Shown piece by piece: positions 36,614 through 45,657 of a DNA stretch of 64,000 nt. Location: contig NZ_CP084265.1 of NCBI RefSeq assembly GCF_022879595.1, forward strand, positions 62,001 to 126,000, given 5' to 3'. Within the stretch, counting starts at the first letter, position 1. Each line of letters opens with the position of its first letter. This DNA comes from Caballeronia sp. Lep1P3 (lineage in GTDB: Bacteria > Pseudomonadota > Gammaproteobacteria > Burkholderiales > Burkholderiaceae). A model generated the notes under the pieces. That model saw only the letters and a program-made list of their open reading frames with translations, made no database searches and was not told the DNA's origin. Both the position numbers and the translations under genes were made by a program.

Positions 36614-38452
36614 ATGACCGAATCATCGCTTTCCCGCGAGCCGCTTTCCTCGCTTCTGGCGCCTCACGATCTGCCCGCGCGCTGGAAAGATCGGCGCGTC
36701 TTCACCTTCGTCGATACGCACGCCCGCTTCGACAGCCACGGCAGCGTGCTTGCGGCCTGGCGCGCCTGGCGTAACGACGCCGCGCGCTGCGAGCGTCTGC
36801 ATCTCGTCGCGGTCGCGCCGCCGGATGCGCTCGCCGCACCGCAGCACGCCGACGAGGACGACCCGATCGCGCAGGAACTCGCCCGCGCGTGGCCGATGCC
36901 GGTCCCGGGCGTGCATCGTCTCGAATTCGAAGCGGGGCGCGTGGTGCTGACGCTTGCCATCGGCGAACCCGGCGACATGCTCGCGAAGCTGTGGCTGCGC
37001 GCCGATGCGTTCCACGTCGATGCCTCCGCCTGTCACGATTTCCGCAAGCTCTGCAAGACGCTCGCGCGCTTCGCCGGCGATGGCGCGACGCTCGACGTCA
37101 CCGCAATCGCAAAAGAATCGACATGCGCCGATTGGCTGCGCGCGCTCGCGTCATCGGGATTCGAATGCAATGCCACGCGCGACGGCATCGCGGGCCGATT
37201 CGCTCCGCGCTGGCGCGTGCGCCGCCACGAACCGCCCGCGGCGTGCGTCGCGGCGACGCGCGAAGCCATCGTGATCGGCGCGGGACTTGCGGGCTGCGCG
37301 GTGACTTCGCGGCTCGCGTCGCGCGGCTGGCGCGTCACGCTCATCGAGCGCCACGCGTCGCACGCGCGCGATGCATCGGGCAATCCGGCGGGCGTGTTTC
37401 ATCCGATCGTCTGGCGCGACGACAGCGTCGCCGCCCGCCTCACGCGCGCGGGCTTCCTCGACGCGCTGCGCCGATGGCACGCGCTCGAAATCGCCGGACA
37501 CGATCTGCATCGCAGCCGCGCGGGACTGCTGCAGATCGCGGACACGCCCGAAGACGCCGACGCGCTCGCCGCCGCCATCGCGCGCTTCTCGTATCCGCGC
37601 GACTACGTGACGGCGATGACGCGCGCCGAAGCGTCGGATGTCGCGGGCGTCGACGTGGCGCGCGGCGGCTGGTTCTTTCCTCGCGGCGGCGCCATTTCGC
37701 CCGCCGCCGTGTGCGCGGCGCAACTGGCGTTGGCGGGCGAGGCGCTCATCGCGCGCATGAATGCCGATGTCGCGCGCATCGCGTTCGATGGCCGGGACTG
37801 GCACGCGATCGATGCCGGCGGCGAAACCATTGCGCGCGCGCCCGTCGTCGTGCTCGCCAATGCGCACGATGCGGCGCGTCTCGCCGATCTCCACGGCGAA
37901 CCGACGCGCGGCGTGCGCGGCCAGCTCTCGATCGTGGACGCGAGCGCGCTCGACGCGCTGCGCGTGCCCGTCATCGGCGAAGGTTACGCGGTGCCGCTCG
38001 GCGCGCGGCGCACGCTCGTCGGCGCCACGTACGACATCGACGATGCGGACGCGTCCGTTCGCGAGTCCGGTCATGCGGAGAACGTGGAGCGCGTCGGCCG
38101 GATGCTGCCGGGACTCGGGCGCGCGCTCGCTTCTGCGGGGCGCGTGGCGTTTCGCTGCGTGACGAGCGATCGCATGCCGATGATCGGCCAATTGGCGGAC
38201 GAAGCCGCCGCGCGGCGCGACGCGCATCGGCTGTCCGGCGCGTGGCCGCTCGATTTGCCGCGTATGCCGGGCTTGTATGGCGCATTCGCGTTCGGTTCGC
38301 GCGGACTCGTCTGGGCGACGCTCGCGGCGGAGCTGATTGCGTCGCAGATCGAAGGCGAGCCGTGGCCGATCGAGCGCGAACTGGCCGAAGCCATCGATCC
38401 GGCGCGTTTCTTCTTGCGAGCGCTACGTCACGGAGAAATCGGCGCGGCGTAG
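36614..38452 (+). CDS. mnmC: MnmC-like tRNA modification enzyme, oxidase half intact, methyltransferase half degenerate
   Basis: The 612-residue protein matches MnmC, which finishes mnm5s2U34 in tRNA. The C-terminal FAD oxidase (residues about 215-600) is complete: AIVIGAGLAGCAVTSRLASR, GNPAGVFHP, and MPGLYGAFAFGSRGLVWATL. The N-terminal methyltransferase domain is shortened by about 50 residues at its start. Where the SAM loop GFGTGxNF belongs it reads THARFDSHGSVL, and where the DGFxPxxNPxxW signature belongs it reads DASACHDFRKL. Upstream in-frame sequence gives no missing N-terminus. The oxidase step should remain, but methylation by this protein looks lost. Nothing suggests a frameshift. 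Confidence 0.88.
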   Translation: MTESSLSREPLSSLLAPHDLPARWKDRRVFTFVDTHARFDSHGSVLAAWRAWRNDAARCERLHLVAVAPPDALAAPQHADEDDPIAQELARAWPMPVPGVHRLEFEAGRVVLTLAIGEPGDMLAKLWLRADAFHVDASACHDFRKLCKTLARFAGDGATLDVTAIAKESTCADWLRALASSGFECNATRDGIAGRFAPRWRVRRHEPPAACVAATREAIVIGAGLAGCAVTSRLASRGWRVTLIERHASHARDASGNPAGVFHPIVWRDDSVAARLTRAGFLDALRRWHALEIAGHDLHRSRAGLLQIADTPEDADALAAAIARFSYPRDYVTAMTRAEASDVAGVDVARGGWFFPRGGAISPAAVCAAQLALAGEALIARMNADVARIAFDGRDWHAIDAGGETIARAPVVVLANAHDAARLADLHGEPTRGVRGQLSIVDASALDALRVPVIGEGYAVPLGARRTLVGATYDIDDADASVRESGHAENVERVGRMLPGLGRALASAGRVAFRCVTSDRMPMIGQLADEAAARRDAHRLSGAWPLDLPRMPGLYGAFAFGSRGLVWATLAAELIASQIEGEPWPIERELAEAIDPARFFLRALRHGEIGAA

Positions 38453-38465
38453 TTATTCTCGGAAA

Positions 38466-38720
38466 TCTGTGGATAAGGCGGCGGATTCGGTCAGGAAGAG
38501 GTGTGCATTCGTTGTGCACGTAAACGGGACAACTGGCGCGTGTGGCTCGGACGGCCAAAAGTTGTTCCGGGTTAACGGCGCGGCGCGAACATGTTTACCG
38601 CGGGCTTCTCGGGTTTACAAATACTTGAAGTCAAAGGAAAAACACCTGTTATCCACAGATGGGGCGGCAGCTTGTTAACTACTACTACGTATATATACGG
38701 TAAACCTGTAAACCCCTGAA
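38466..38720. other. Candidate replication origin: inverted DnaA boxes, DnaA-trio-like and AT-rich tract
   Basis: Perfect DnaA boxes lie at 38468-38476 (TGTGGATAA) and 38649-38657 (TTATCCACA). After the second comes a GC-rich spacer (GGGGCGGCAG), then CTACTACTA (38679-38687) and TATATATA (38690-38697). GTAAAC or GTTTAC occurs five times (38520, 38593, 38613, 38700, 38708). No gene is seen between 38453 and 39256. To the left most genes read minus, to the right most read plus. dnaA and parAB are not in the window, so this is a proposal only. Confidence 0.5.
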
Positions 38721-39256
38721 GACGACGCCATCGGGAGGGCGAGTCCGAGCTTCGCGCCGATTGTCCTTTCCGGTGCGTTGCAAACCTTCGGTCGCTTATA
38801 CTTCATACGAATCATGAGCTTGCGGTCGTCTGTCCGGGCGTGGAGGTATGGCACAATCGCGCTTCTTCCTGCGTCGCGCCGTTCGCACCGCGCGCGCATC
38901 AATGGAACGGCGCTTGCAAGGCGACAGTCCGATCATCACGTCGCAACGTCGTTCACTGTTTCCGGCCAGCCTTCAGGTGAGCGCCGCGTTGCACCGCTTC
39001 CCAGCACCGATCGCATTGGCAATCGCAACAGGAATAGGACAAGCAGGCGCGACCGAACGGATCCGGGCGCGTCGTCCAATTCGTGCACGGCCGGTTCCGT
39101 GACGCCGTGTTCGTTCGATTTCGCTTTGCCCTGATGAACCTGCGCTCGTGACGGCAACGGGCCGGGCGCATGCGCGCCGCCTCGAGCGCGAGCGCTGCGC
39201 CGGTCACGCAACCGGACGTGCCCCTCTGCTGCAGCAACGAAGGAGAAGCCCATAAG

Positions 39257-40459
39257 ATGAACTCGGCATTTTCATTTCTGCCCGCCTGGCCACTGCAAAC
39301 CGACGCCATCCTGTGGGCGGGTCTCGCGCTCGTCACGGCCGGTCTCGCCGGAGAACTGCTGTGGCGCGCATGGCGGCTGCCGCGCATTACCGGCTATGCC
39401 GTGATCGGGCTGATCGCGGGCAATGCGGGGCTCGGCGTGATCGATTCGAGCGCGGCCGGCCTGTCGCGTCCGCTGCTCGATGTCGCGCTCGGGTTGCTGC
39501 TTTTCGAACTGGGCGGCCGGCTCGATCTGCGCTGGATCCGCCGAAATCCGTATCTGATACTTTCCAGCATCGCGGAAGCGACGCTCACCTTCGGTCTCGT
39601 CCTCATTGCGTTGATGCTGCTGCACGTACCGACGATGCCTTCCGTCGTGATCGCGGCCATCGCGATGGCGACCTCGCCCGCGATGGTCATTCAGCTGAAA
39701 ACCGAACTGCGCGCGGAAGGCCAGGTCACGCAGCGTCTGCTTACGCTCACGGCGCTCAACAGCATGTACGCGGTGATCGTCGAAAAGCTGGCGGCGGGCG
39801 TGCTGCATCAGGAAATCTACGGCAACGCGTTCGCGACGATCCTTCAGCCGCTCTATCTGCTGATCGGCTCGCTCGTGCTGGCGTTCTTGCTCGCGCGCGC
39901 ATGCAGTCTTCTTTATCGTCGCCTGAATGCGAACGATGAGCATTCCTTCGTGGCGCTTTTCGGGCTGGTTCTGCTCGCCATCGCGATTGCGCACATCTTC
40001 AAGCTCTCGACGATTCTCGCGCTGCTCGCGGCGGGCATCATCGTGAAGAACGCCGACGAGCGGCCGCAGCTCTGGCCCTCGCATTTCGGCTCGGCCGGCT
40101 GGCTTCTCACGGTGATTCTCTTCGCGCTCACGCTGACGTCGTTCGAGTGGCGCGACATCGCGCTCGGCGGGCTCGCGGCGCTCGGGCTGATCGTCGCGCG
40201 CTTCGTCGGCAAACTCGTCGGCGTGCTGATCTTCGCGAAACCGAGCGGGCTCGAATGGAAGCAGGGCGCGGCGCTCGGCGTCGCGCTCACGCCGATGTCC
40301 GCGCTCGCGTATCTCCTCGTCGACGATATGTACGTGCTTTATCCCGACTACGACCCGACCCTGCGCGCGATCATCATGTGCTCGATCGTGCTGCTGCAGA
40401 TCGTGACGCCGTTCCTGGTGTACCGTAGTTTGTCGGCGGTGGGCGAACGGCGCGAATGA
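39257..40459 (+). CDS. CPA2-type cation/proton antiporter (Kef-like membrane domain)
   Basis: The 400-residue protein has about 12 hydrophobic segments. It shows the Na+/H+ exchanger fold with RLPRITGYAVIGLIAGN near the N-terminus, LLFELGGRLDLRWIRRNP, ATSPAMVIQLKTELRAEGQ and LALTPMSALAYLL-like sequence near the end. No RCK/TrkA-N domain follows, so it is the transporter part alone. It would exchange K+ or Na+ for protons in the inner membrane. GAAGGAGAAG stands before the ATG. ybdK follows 35 bases later. Confidence 0.85.
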   Translation: MNSAFSFLPAWPLQTDAILWAGLALVTAGLAGELLWRAWRLPRITGYAVIGLIAGNAGLGVIDSSAAGLSRPLLDVALGLLLFELGGRLDLRWIRRNPYLILSSIAEATLTFGLVLIALMLLHVPTMPSVVIAAIAMATSPAMVIQLKTELRAEGQVTQRLLTLTALNSMYAVIVEKLAAGVLHQEIYGNAFATILQPLYLLIGSLVLAFLLARACSLLYRRLNANDEHSFVALFGLVLLAIAIAHIFKLSTILALLAAGIIVKNADERPQLWPSHFGSAGWLLTVILFALTLTSFEWRDIALGGLAALGLIVARFVGKLVGVLIFAKPSGLEWKQGAALGVALTPMSALAYLLVDDMYVLYPDYDPTLRAIIMCSIVLLQIVTPFLVYRSLSAVGERRE

Positions 40460-40494
40460 GCGCGCCGCTCCCGTATTGACCATCAAGAGGCGTC

Positions 40495-41610
40495 ATGGCA
40501 CTAGAACCTTTCATCAACTCCGAACCGTTCACCTTCGGCGTGGAACTGGAGATCCAGGTCGTCAATACGCACGACTACGATCTGACCAAGGCCGCGTCGG
40601 ACCTCATGCGTCTCATCAAGGACGAGAAGATTCCCGGCAACATCACGCCGGAAATCACCGAGAGCATGATCGAACTGTCGACGGGCATCTGCACGACGCA
40701 CGACCAGGCGCTCACCGATCTGCGCAAGATTCGCGATACGCTCGTCGCCGCGGCGGATCAACTGAACGTCGGGCTCGCGGGCGGCGGCACGCATGCGTTC
40801 CAGCAGTGGAGCGACCGGCAGATCTACGACGCGCCGCGCTTTCAGTACATCTCCGAGCTGTACGGCTATCTCGCCAAACAGTTCACCGTGTTCGGGCAGC
40901 ACGTGCATATCGGCTGTCCCGATCCGAACAGCGCGCTCTTTCTGCTGCACTCGATGTCGCGCTACATCCCGCATTTCATCGCACTGTCGGCTTCGTCGCC
41001 GTACATTCAGGGCGTCGATACGGGCTTCCATTCGGCGCGTCTGAATTCGGTATTCGCGTTTCCGCTGTCGGGGCGCGCGCCGTTCGTGCTGACGTGGGAC
41101 AGCTTCGAGGAGTACTTCTCGAAGATGGTCCATACGGGCGTGGTCAACAGCATGAAGGACTTCTACTGGGACATCCGTCCGAAGCCCGGCTTCGGCACCA
41201 TCGAAGTCCGCGTGATGGATACGCCGCTTTCCGTCGATCGCGCGGCGGCCATTGCGTGCTACATCCAGACGCTCTCGCGTTATCTGGTGCTCGACAAACC
41301 GCTCACGCCGCAGGAAGACGACTACCTCGTCTACACGTTCAACCGCTTCGAGGCGTGCCGCTTCGGGATGGAAGGCACATGCATTCATCCGCAGACGGGC
41401 GAGCGCCGCACGATTGCCGAAGACATTCTCGCGACGCTCGATGTCCTCGCGCCCCACGCGGAAGCGCTCGGCTCGCAAGCGGCGCTCGCGCAGATCGCCG
41501 ACATCGCGCGCGGCGGCATCAACGATGCAACGTGGCTGCGCGGCGTATTCGACAAGGAAAGATCGCTGCATGAAGCCGTGCGGCAGCAGTGCTTACAGTG
41601 GCGTGCTTAA
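40495..41610 (+). CDS. YbdK family carboxylate-amine ligase (glutamate-cysteine ligase 2)
   Basis: The 371-residue enzyme belongs to the GCS2 family. Signatures are [20 protein letters not shown] at the N-terminus, [19 protein letters not shown], the metal and substrate region [11 protein letters not shown], and [20 protein letters not shown]. coli YbdK shows only weak gamma-glutamylcysteine ligase activity, so the true substrate is not settled. It is distinct in sequence from gshA at 15 kb. A terminator lies about 80 bases after its stop. Confidence 0.92.
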   Translation: MALEPFINSEPFTFGVELEIQVVNTHDYDLTKAASDLMRLIKDEKIPGNITPEITESMIELSTGICTTHDQALTDLRKIRDTLVAAADQLNVGLAGGGTHAFQQWSDRQIYDAPRFQYISELYGYLAKQFTVFGQHVHIGCPDPNSALFLLHSMSRYIPHFIALSASSPYIQGVDTGFHSARLNSVFAFPLSGRAPFVLTWDSFEEYFSKMVHTGVVNSMKDFYWDIRPKPGFGTIEVRVMDTPLSVDRAAAIACYIQTLSRYLVLDKPLTPQEDDYLVYTFNRFEACRFGMEGTCIHPQTGERRTIAEDILATLDVLAPHAEALGSQAALAQIADIARGGINDATWLRGVFDKERSLHEAVRQQCLQWRA

Positions 41611-41689
41611 CGAATGCTTAAGCCGCGTTGAAGTCTCACTGAGGTCTCACTCTAAAACGACTTCTTAAGATCACCGCAGTGTTCGACGA

Positions 41690-41732
41690 CCGAAGCCGCT
41701 TCGAAGCAATTCGAGGCGGCTTTCTCTTTGGG
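41690..41732 (+). terminator. Probable terminator of ybdK
   Basis: AAGCCGC pairs with GCGGCTT around an inner hairpin (TTCGAA...TTCGA) and is followed by TCTCTTT. The U tract is interrupted. Confidence 0.55.
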
Positions 41733-42001
41733 TCTGTATGAAATGCGTGCATGCAGCGCGGAATAAAACACGCGGGCGAACGTTTGACGGGAAACGAATG
41801 CAGCGTATCTCAAGGTTTCCGATTGACGTCCGTATACCAACGTAGTGGCGCTCGCTTCGTTCAAGGGTTGCTGTGGAGAACGCAGAAATTTTTGGTAATC
41901 AGTGCACCTTCGGCAAGCAGCAAGCGCTCAAAAGCACAGTGTTCCAGGCAGCGTGAAGCCCTGGCAGGCATCGCGAATGCGAAGACAACGAAATACGGCG
42001 C

Positions 42002-42036
42002 TTTTCCACGGGTTATCCACAGTTTTGCGTGGATAA
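42002..42036. promoter_or_regulatory. Second DnaA-box cluster
   Basis: TTTTCCACG at 42002, TTATCCACA at 42013-42021 and the reverse box ending in GTGGATAA at 42029-42036 lie within 35 bases, then AT-rich AATTAAGG. TTATCCAC-N8-GTGGATAA is a perfect inverted repeat. The gap 41733-42342 otherwise shows no gene I trust. Confidence 0.6.
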
Positions 42037-42342
42037 TTAAGGTGTACGTTTCGTCTCAGTCGCTTAGAATGGCGACTTTGCAGACGGAAGCGTTTGTAGT
42101 CGGCGAAAAACGAGCGCCACAGCAGCAGATAACAAGGCGCAGGATGAAGAGGGTTGCAATGTCCCCATTCAGGCAAAGCGAATTGGCTTGGTACGCCTGA
42201 ATTTTGAGACGGCGGGGACCACGCTCCGGGAGACATCCCCAACAACGGACCACGTGAATCGGGGCGGCTTTCGGGACGAGGTGTTCGCGCTTCTGGCGAA
42301 CGGGCCGTCGAAACCCATAAAGCGGAAAACAAGCGAAAGATC

Positions 42343-42987
42343 ATGAGTGAAGGCGTTTACGGAGAGCAGGCGACGGGGCGGGTGACCCACGGCCTGCTGC
42401 GGCTGAGCACGGCGATGCGCAGCCAGGCATGGGAATGGGCGGAGGGCGCGGGGCTCACGCCGACCCAGGGTGAAATTCTCGTGCTGCTGATGCAGCGCAA
42501 GGGGCCGATGCGCCTCGGCGAGATCGCGCGTGAAACGGCGTTGACCGCGGCGACCACGAGCGATGCCGTCAGCACGCTCGAAGGCAAGGGCCTCGTCGAG
42601 AAGCGCCGCGCTATCGACGATGGCCGCGCGCTGGCTGTGCGCCTGACCGCACGCGGCCGCACGGCGGCGAAAAAAGCGCTGCAATGGCCGGACTTTCTCT
42701 CGAAGGCGGTCGGCACGCTGCGCGAAGACGAGCAGGCGACGTTCTATCGCACGCTGCTCAAGACCATTCGCCAGCTCGAAGCGCAGCAGCAGATTCCGGC
42801 GCATCGCATGTGCCTTTCGTGCACGCACTTCGAGGTCAGCAAGAACCCGAAGAAGGTGCCGCATCACTGCGCGCTGCTGCAGATCGACATGGCGGATACC
42901 GACCTGCGTCTCGACTGTTCGGTATACGAAGAAGGCGATCTCAACGAGCAGAAGAAAAGCTGGAAGATCTTCGCGCAGATCGGCTGA
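42343..42987 (+). CDS. MarR family regulator with a cysteine-containing C-terminal extension
   Basis: The 214-residue protein has a MarR winged-helix domain over residues about 15-145 (GLTPTQGEILVLLMQRKGPM, TLEGKGLVEKRRAIDDGRAL). A C-terminal tail of about 60 residues follows with four Cys in the order CLSC, HHCALL, LDCSV. This could hold an iron-sulfur cluster or zinc and so sense redox or metal, which is an inference. The neighbours give no clear target. It follows a 730-base gap that contains DnaA boxes. Confidence 0.85.
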   Translation: MSEGVYGEQATGRVTHGLLRLSTAMRSQAWEWAEGAGLTPTQGEILVLLMQRKGPMRLGEIARETALTAATTSDAVSTLEGKGLVEKRRAIDDGRALAVRLTARGRTAAKKALQWPDFLSKAVGTLREDEQATFYRTLLKTIRQLEAQQQIPAHRMCLSCTHFEVSKNPKKVPHHCALLQIDMADTDLRLDCSVYEEGDLNEQKKSWKIFAQIG

Positions 42988-43153
42988 GCGGCACCTGCGC
43001 TGACCTGCGATGACTCGCACGGATCGGCGGCATTCCAGGCTGTAACGCGGCGGCGAGTCGGTTAGACTGTGCCCGTCGCGCCTCACCGCGAGGCGCGGCG
43101 CGTCACACGTTTGCCGTCCCGAGCCACGCGCAGTCGTCCACGGAAAGCCGCCG

Positions 43154-43870
43154 ATGAAACACGAAGCCCTGGCGATTCGCCACGTCAATTTCGAAGATCT
43201 GGGCAGTCTCGAACTCGTTCTCGGCGACCGCGGTCATTTCGTGCGTTATCTCGACGTCGGACGCGGCCGGATCGATGCGCCGAATCCGCTCGATCCCTCG
43301 TTGCTCGTCGTGCTCGGCGGACCCATCGGCGCTTACGACGACGCGCAATACCCGCATCTCACGCCGCTTTTGTCGATGCTCGACAAGCGCATCGCGGCGG
43401 GACTTCCCACCATCGGCATCTGTCTCGGCGCTCAACTGATCGCCCGCTCGCTCGGCGCGCGCGTGTATTCGTCCGAGCGGCTGGAACTTGGCTGGTCGCC
43501 GCTCGCGTTGACGGAAGCGGGGCGCGCGTCGCCGCTGCATCATCTCGAAACCGTGCCCGTATTCCACTGGCATGGCGATACCTTCGACTTGCCCGAAGGC
43601 GCGAACCTGCTGGCCTCCACCGACGCATGCGCGCATCAGGCGTTTTCGTGGGGCGAGCATGTGCTCGCGCTGCAATGCCATGCCGAGGTACTGACCGACC
43701 GCTTCGAGAACTGGCTCGTCACGTATCCCGGCGACATCGCGAAGAGCGGCACGACCGCCGCCGCGTTGCGCGAGGCGACCGCGCGACACGGTTCCGCGCT
43801 CGAAGAAGCCGCTCGCGCCATGTTCGACGAATGGCTCGACCGTTTCCCGGACGCGTCGCGGCGAGGCTGA
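43154..43870 (+). CDS. Class I glutamine amidotransferase-like protein
   Basis: The 238-residue protein is a free-standing GATase1 domain. The nucleophile Cys is in TIGICLGAQLIARSLG and the catalytic His-Glu in LALQCHAEVL; VLGGPIGAYDDAQYP forms the oxyanion region. Such proteins resemble the amidotransferase part of GMP synthase, but many act as gamma-glutamyl peptidases or have unknown partners. It is preceded by a MarR gene at 166 bases and followed by an oxidoreductase. Confidence 0.85.
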   Translation: MKHEALAIRHVNFEDLGSLELVLGDRGHFVRYLDVGRGRIDAPNPLDPSLLVVLGGPIGAYDDAQYPHLTPLLSMLDKRIAAGLPTIGICLGAQLIARSLGARVYSSERLELGWSPLALTEAGRASPLHHLETVPVFHWHGDTFDLPEGANLLASTDACAHQAFSWGEHVLALQCHAEVLTDRFENWLVTYPGDIAKSGTTAAALREATARHGSALEEAARAMFDEWLDRFPDASRRG

Positions 43871-43938
43871 CGCGCGCTGCACGAAGAAAATCGAGGTGCT
43901 ATCCTCGTTCGCTTCTTTCTTCGCGACAGGCTTGAGAC

Positions 43939-45051
43939 ATGAGCGCGCTGTTCACTCCGGCAACCCTGCGCAGTCTGCAGATTCCCAACCGCATTCTCGT
44001 TTCACCGATGTGCCAGTACTCCGCCGAGCGAGGCGAAGCGACCGCGTGGCACATGATCCATCTCGGAAGCCTTGCGCTGTCCGGCGCGGGCATGCTGTTC
44101 ATCGAGGCGACGGCTGTCGAGCCCGACGGACGCATCACGCCGGGCGATCTCGGCCTCTGGGACGACGTCACCGAAGCGGCGCTGCGCCCGGTGCTCGCCG
44201 CCATTCGCCAGTATTCGAACATCGCGGTGACCATGCAGCTCGCGCATGCCGGCCGCAAGGCATCGAGCCAGAAACCGTGGGAAGGCGGGCAGCTCATCTC
44301 CGTCGCGGATGGCGGCTGGATGACACATGCGCCATCGGCTGTCGCGCACAAGCCCGACGAAACGCCGCCGCTCGCGCTCGATACCGCCGGCCTCTTGCGC
44401 GTGAAGGAAGCGTTCGCGGCGTCCGCGAGACGCGCGGCGCGGCTCGGCATCGACGCGCTCGAAGTCCACGCGGCCCACGGCTATTTGCTGCACCAGTTCC
44501 TTTCGCCGCTCGCCAATCGCCGCACCGACGAATACGGCGGCTCGCGCGAGAACCGCATGCGCTATCCGCTCGAAATCTTCGACGCCGTGCGCGCCGCGTT
44601 TCCCGCCGATAAGCCGGTCGGCGTGCGTGTATCCGCGACGGACTGGGTCGAAGGCGGATGGGACATCGAGGACACGATCGCGTTTGCGTCGGAGTTGAAG
44701 AAGCGCGGCGTCGACTGGATCGACGTATCGTCGGGCGGCGTCTCCCCGCAGCAGAAGATTCCGCTCGAACCCGGCTACCAGGTGCCGTTCGCGAAAGCCG
44801 TCAAGGAAGCGACCGGCGTGACCACCGTCGCGGTCGGCCTCATCACGGACGCGAAGCATGCGGAAGAGATCGTCGGGAGCGGCACGGCCGACTTCGTCGC
44901 GATGGCGCGCGCCATGCTCTACGATCCACGCTGGCCGTGGCACGCGGCCGCCGAGCTGGGCGCGACCGTGAGCGCGCCGCCGCAATACTGGCGCTCGCAG
45001 CCGCGCGAGCAGAAGCATCTGTTCGGCGACATTTCGTTCGGACAACGTTGA
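43939..45051 (+). CDS. Old yellow enzyme family NADH:flavin oxidoreductase (YqjM-like)
   Basis: This 370-residue FMN enzyme reduces activated C=C bonds. The YqjM-type features are the Cys in LVSPMCQYSAERGEA that tunes FMN, MQLAHAGRKASS, EVHAAHGYLLHQFLSP and NRRTDEYGGSRENRMRYP. The TIM-barrel end GGVSPQQKIPLEPGYQ and GSGTADFVAMARAML is complete. Natural substrate unknown; such enzymes often answer electrophile stress. A strong terminator follows. Confidence 0.94.
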   Translation: MSALFTPATLRSLQIPNRILVSPMCQYSAERGEATAWHMIHLGSLALSGAGMLFIEATAVEPDGRITPGDLGLWDDVTEAALRPVLAAIRQYSNIAVTMQLAHAGRKASSQKPWEGGQLISVADGGWMTHAPSAVAHKPDETPPLALDTAGLLRVKEAFAASARRAARLGIDALEVHAAHGYLLHQFLSPLANRRTDEYGGSRENRMRYPLEIFDAVRAAFPADKPVGVRVSATDWVEGGWDIEDTIAFASELKKRGVDWIDVSSGGVSPQQKIPLEPGYQVPFAKAVKEATGVTTVAVGLITDAKHAEEIVGSGTADFVAMARAMLYDPRWPWHAAAELGATVSAPPQYWRSQPREQKHLFGDISFGQR

Positions 45052-45107
45052 TGCAATCCGGTTGAGCCGAAAGCGGGCGCGAGTGTACGATACCGTCCTC
45101 ACCGTCG

Positions 45108-45141
45108 AACGCGGCGCCTTCGAGGCCGCCGCGTTTTTTTT
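45108..45141 (+). terminator. Terminator after the old yellow enzyme gene
   Basis: AACGCGGCG pairs with CGCCGCGTT and is followed by eight T in all. It lies about 57 bases after the stop. Confidence 0.88.
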
Positions 45142-45204
45142 ATCGCGCCGCGCCTGAAACGGGCGCGAAGGCATCCACCGATTCGTTAATCAAGGATTCG
45201 TTCG

Positions 45205-45657
45205 ATGAGTTCACGCAGGGTCACCGTTCGCCGCTCGGGCGTGCATGGCAAGGGCGTGTTCGCCGTGAAGCCGATTGCCGCCGGCGAGCAGGTGATGGAG
45301 TACAAGGGCGAGCGCATTTCGTGGAAGGAAGCGCTGCGCCGCCATCCGCACAACCCGGACGAGCCGAATCACACGTTCTACTTTGCGCTCGACGACGGCC
45401 GTGTGATCGACGGCAAGATCGACGGCAACAGCGCGAAGTACATCAATCATTCGTGCGCGCCGAACTGCGAGGCCGAGGAAGTGGAAGGCCGCGTGTTCAT
45501 TCATGCGCTGCGCGACATCGAGGCGGACGAAGAACTGAATTACGACTACGGCCTCGTGATCGAAGGGCGCATCACGAAGAAGCTGAAGAAGGAATACGAG
45601 TGTCGCTGCGGCGCGAAGAAGTGCCGCGGCACGATGCTCGCGCTCAAGAAGAAGTAA
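45205..45657 (+). CDS. SET-domain protein, putative protein-lysine methyltransferase
   Basis: The 150-residue protein is a bare SET domain with a post-SET tail. Visible are RRSGVHGKGVFAVKPIAAGE, the active-site motif AKYINHSCAPNCEAE, the catalytic Tyr region EELNYDYGLV, and a cysteine tail (YECRCGAKKCRGTM) that in eukaryotic enzymes binds zinc with the Cys of NHSCxPNC. Free-standing bacterial SET proteins exist, but their targets are mostly unknown; HU and other basic proteins are candidates by inference. Its last 14 bases overlap the convergent kinase gene. Confidence 0.92.
   Translation: MSSRRVTVRRSGVHGKGVFAVKPIAAGEQVMEYKGERISWKEALRRHPHNPDEPNHTFYFALDDGRVIDGKIDGNSAKYINHSCAPNCEAEEVEGRVFIHALRDIEADEELNYDYGLVIEGRITKKLKKEYECRCGAKKCRGTMLALKKK

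Noticed and set aside
38848..39102. An 84-codon frame in the gap upstream of the antiporter gene
   Set aside because: Arg/Ala-rich composition typical of chance frames in GC-rich DNA, and its GGAGG is only one base from the ATG.
41751..42200. A 149-codon frame in the gap before the MarR gene
   Set aside because: Codon use and residue make-up are unlike neighbours, it crosses the DnaA-box cluster, and it has no recognisable domain.
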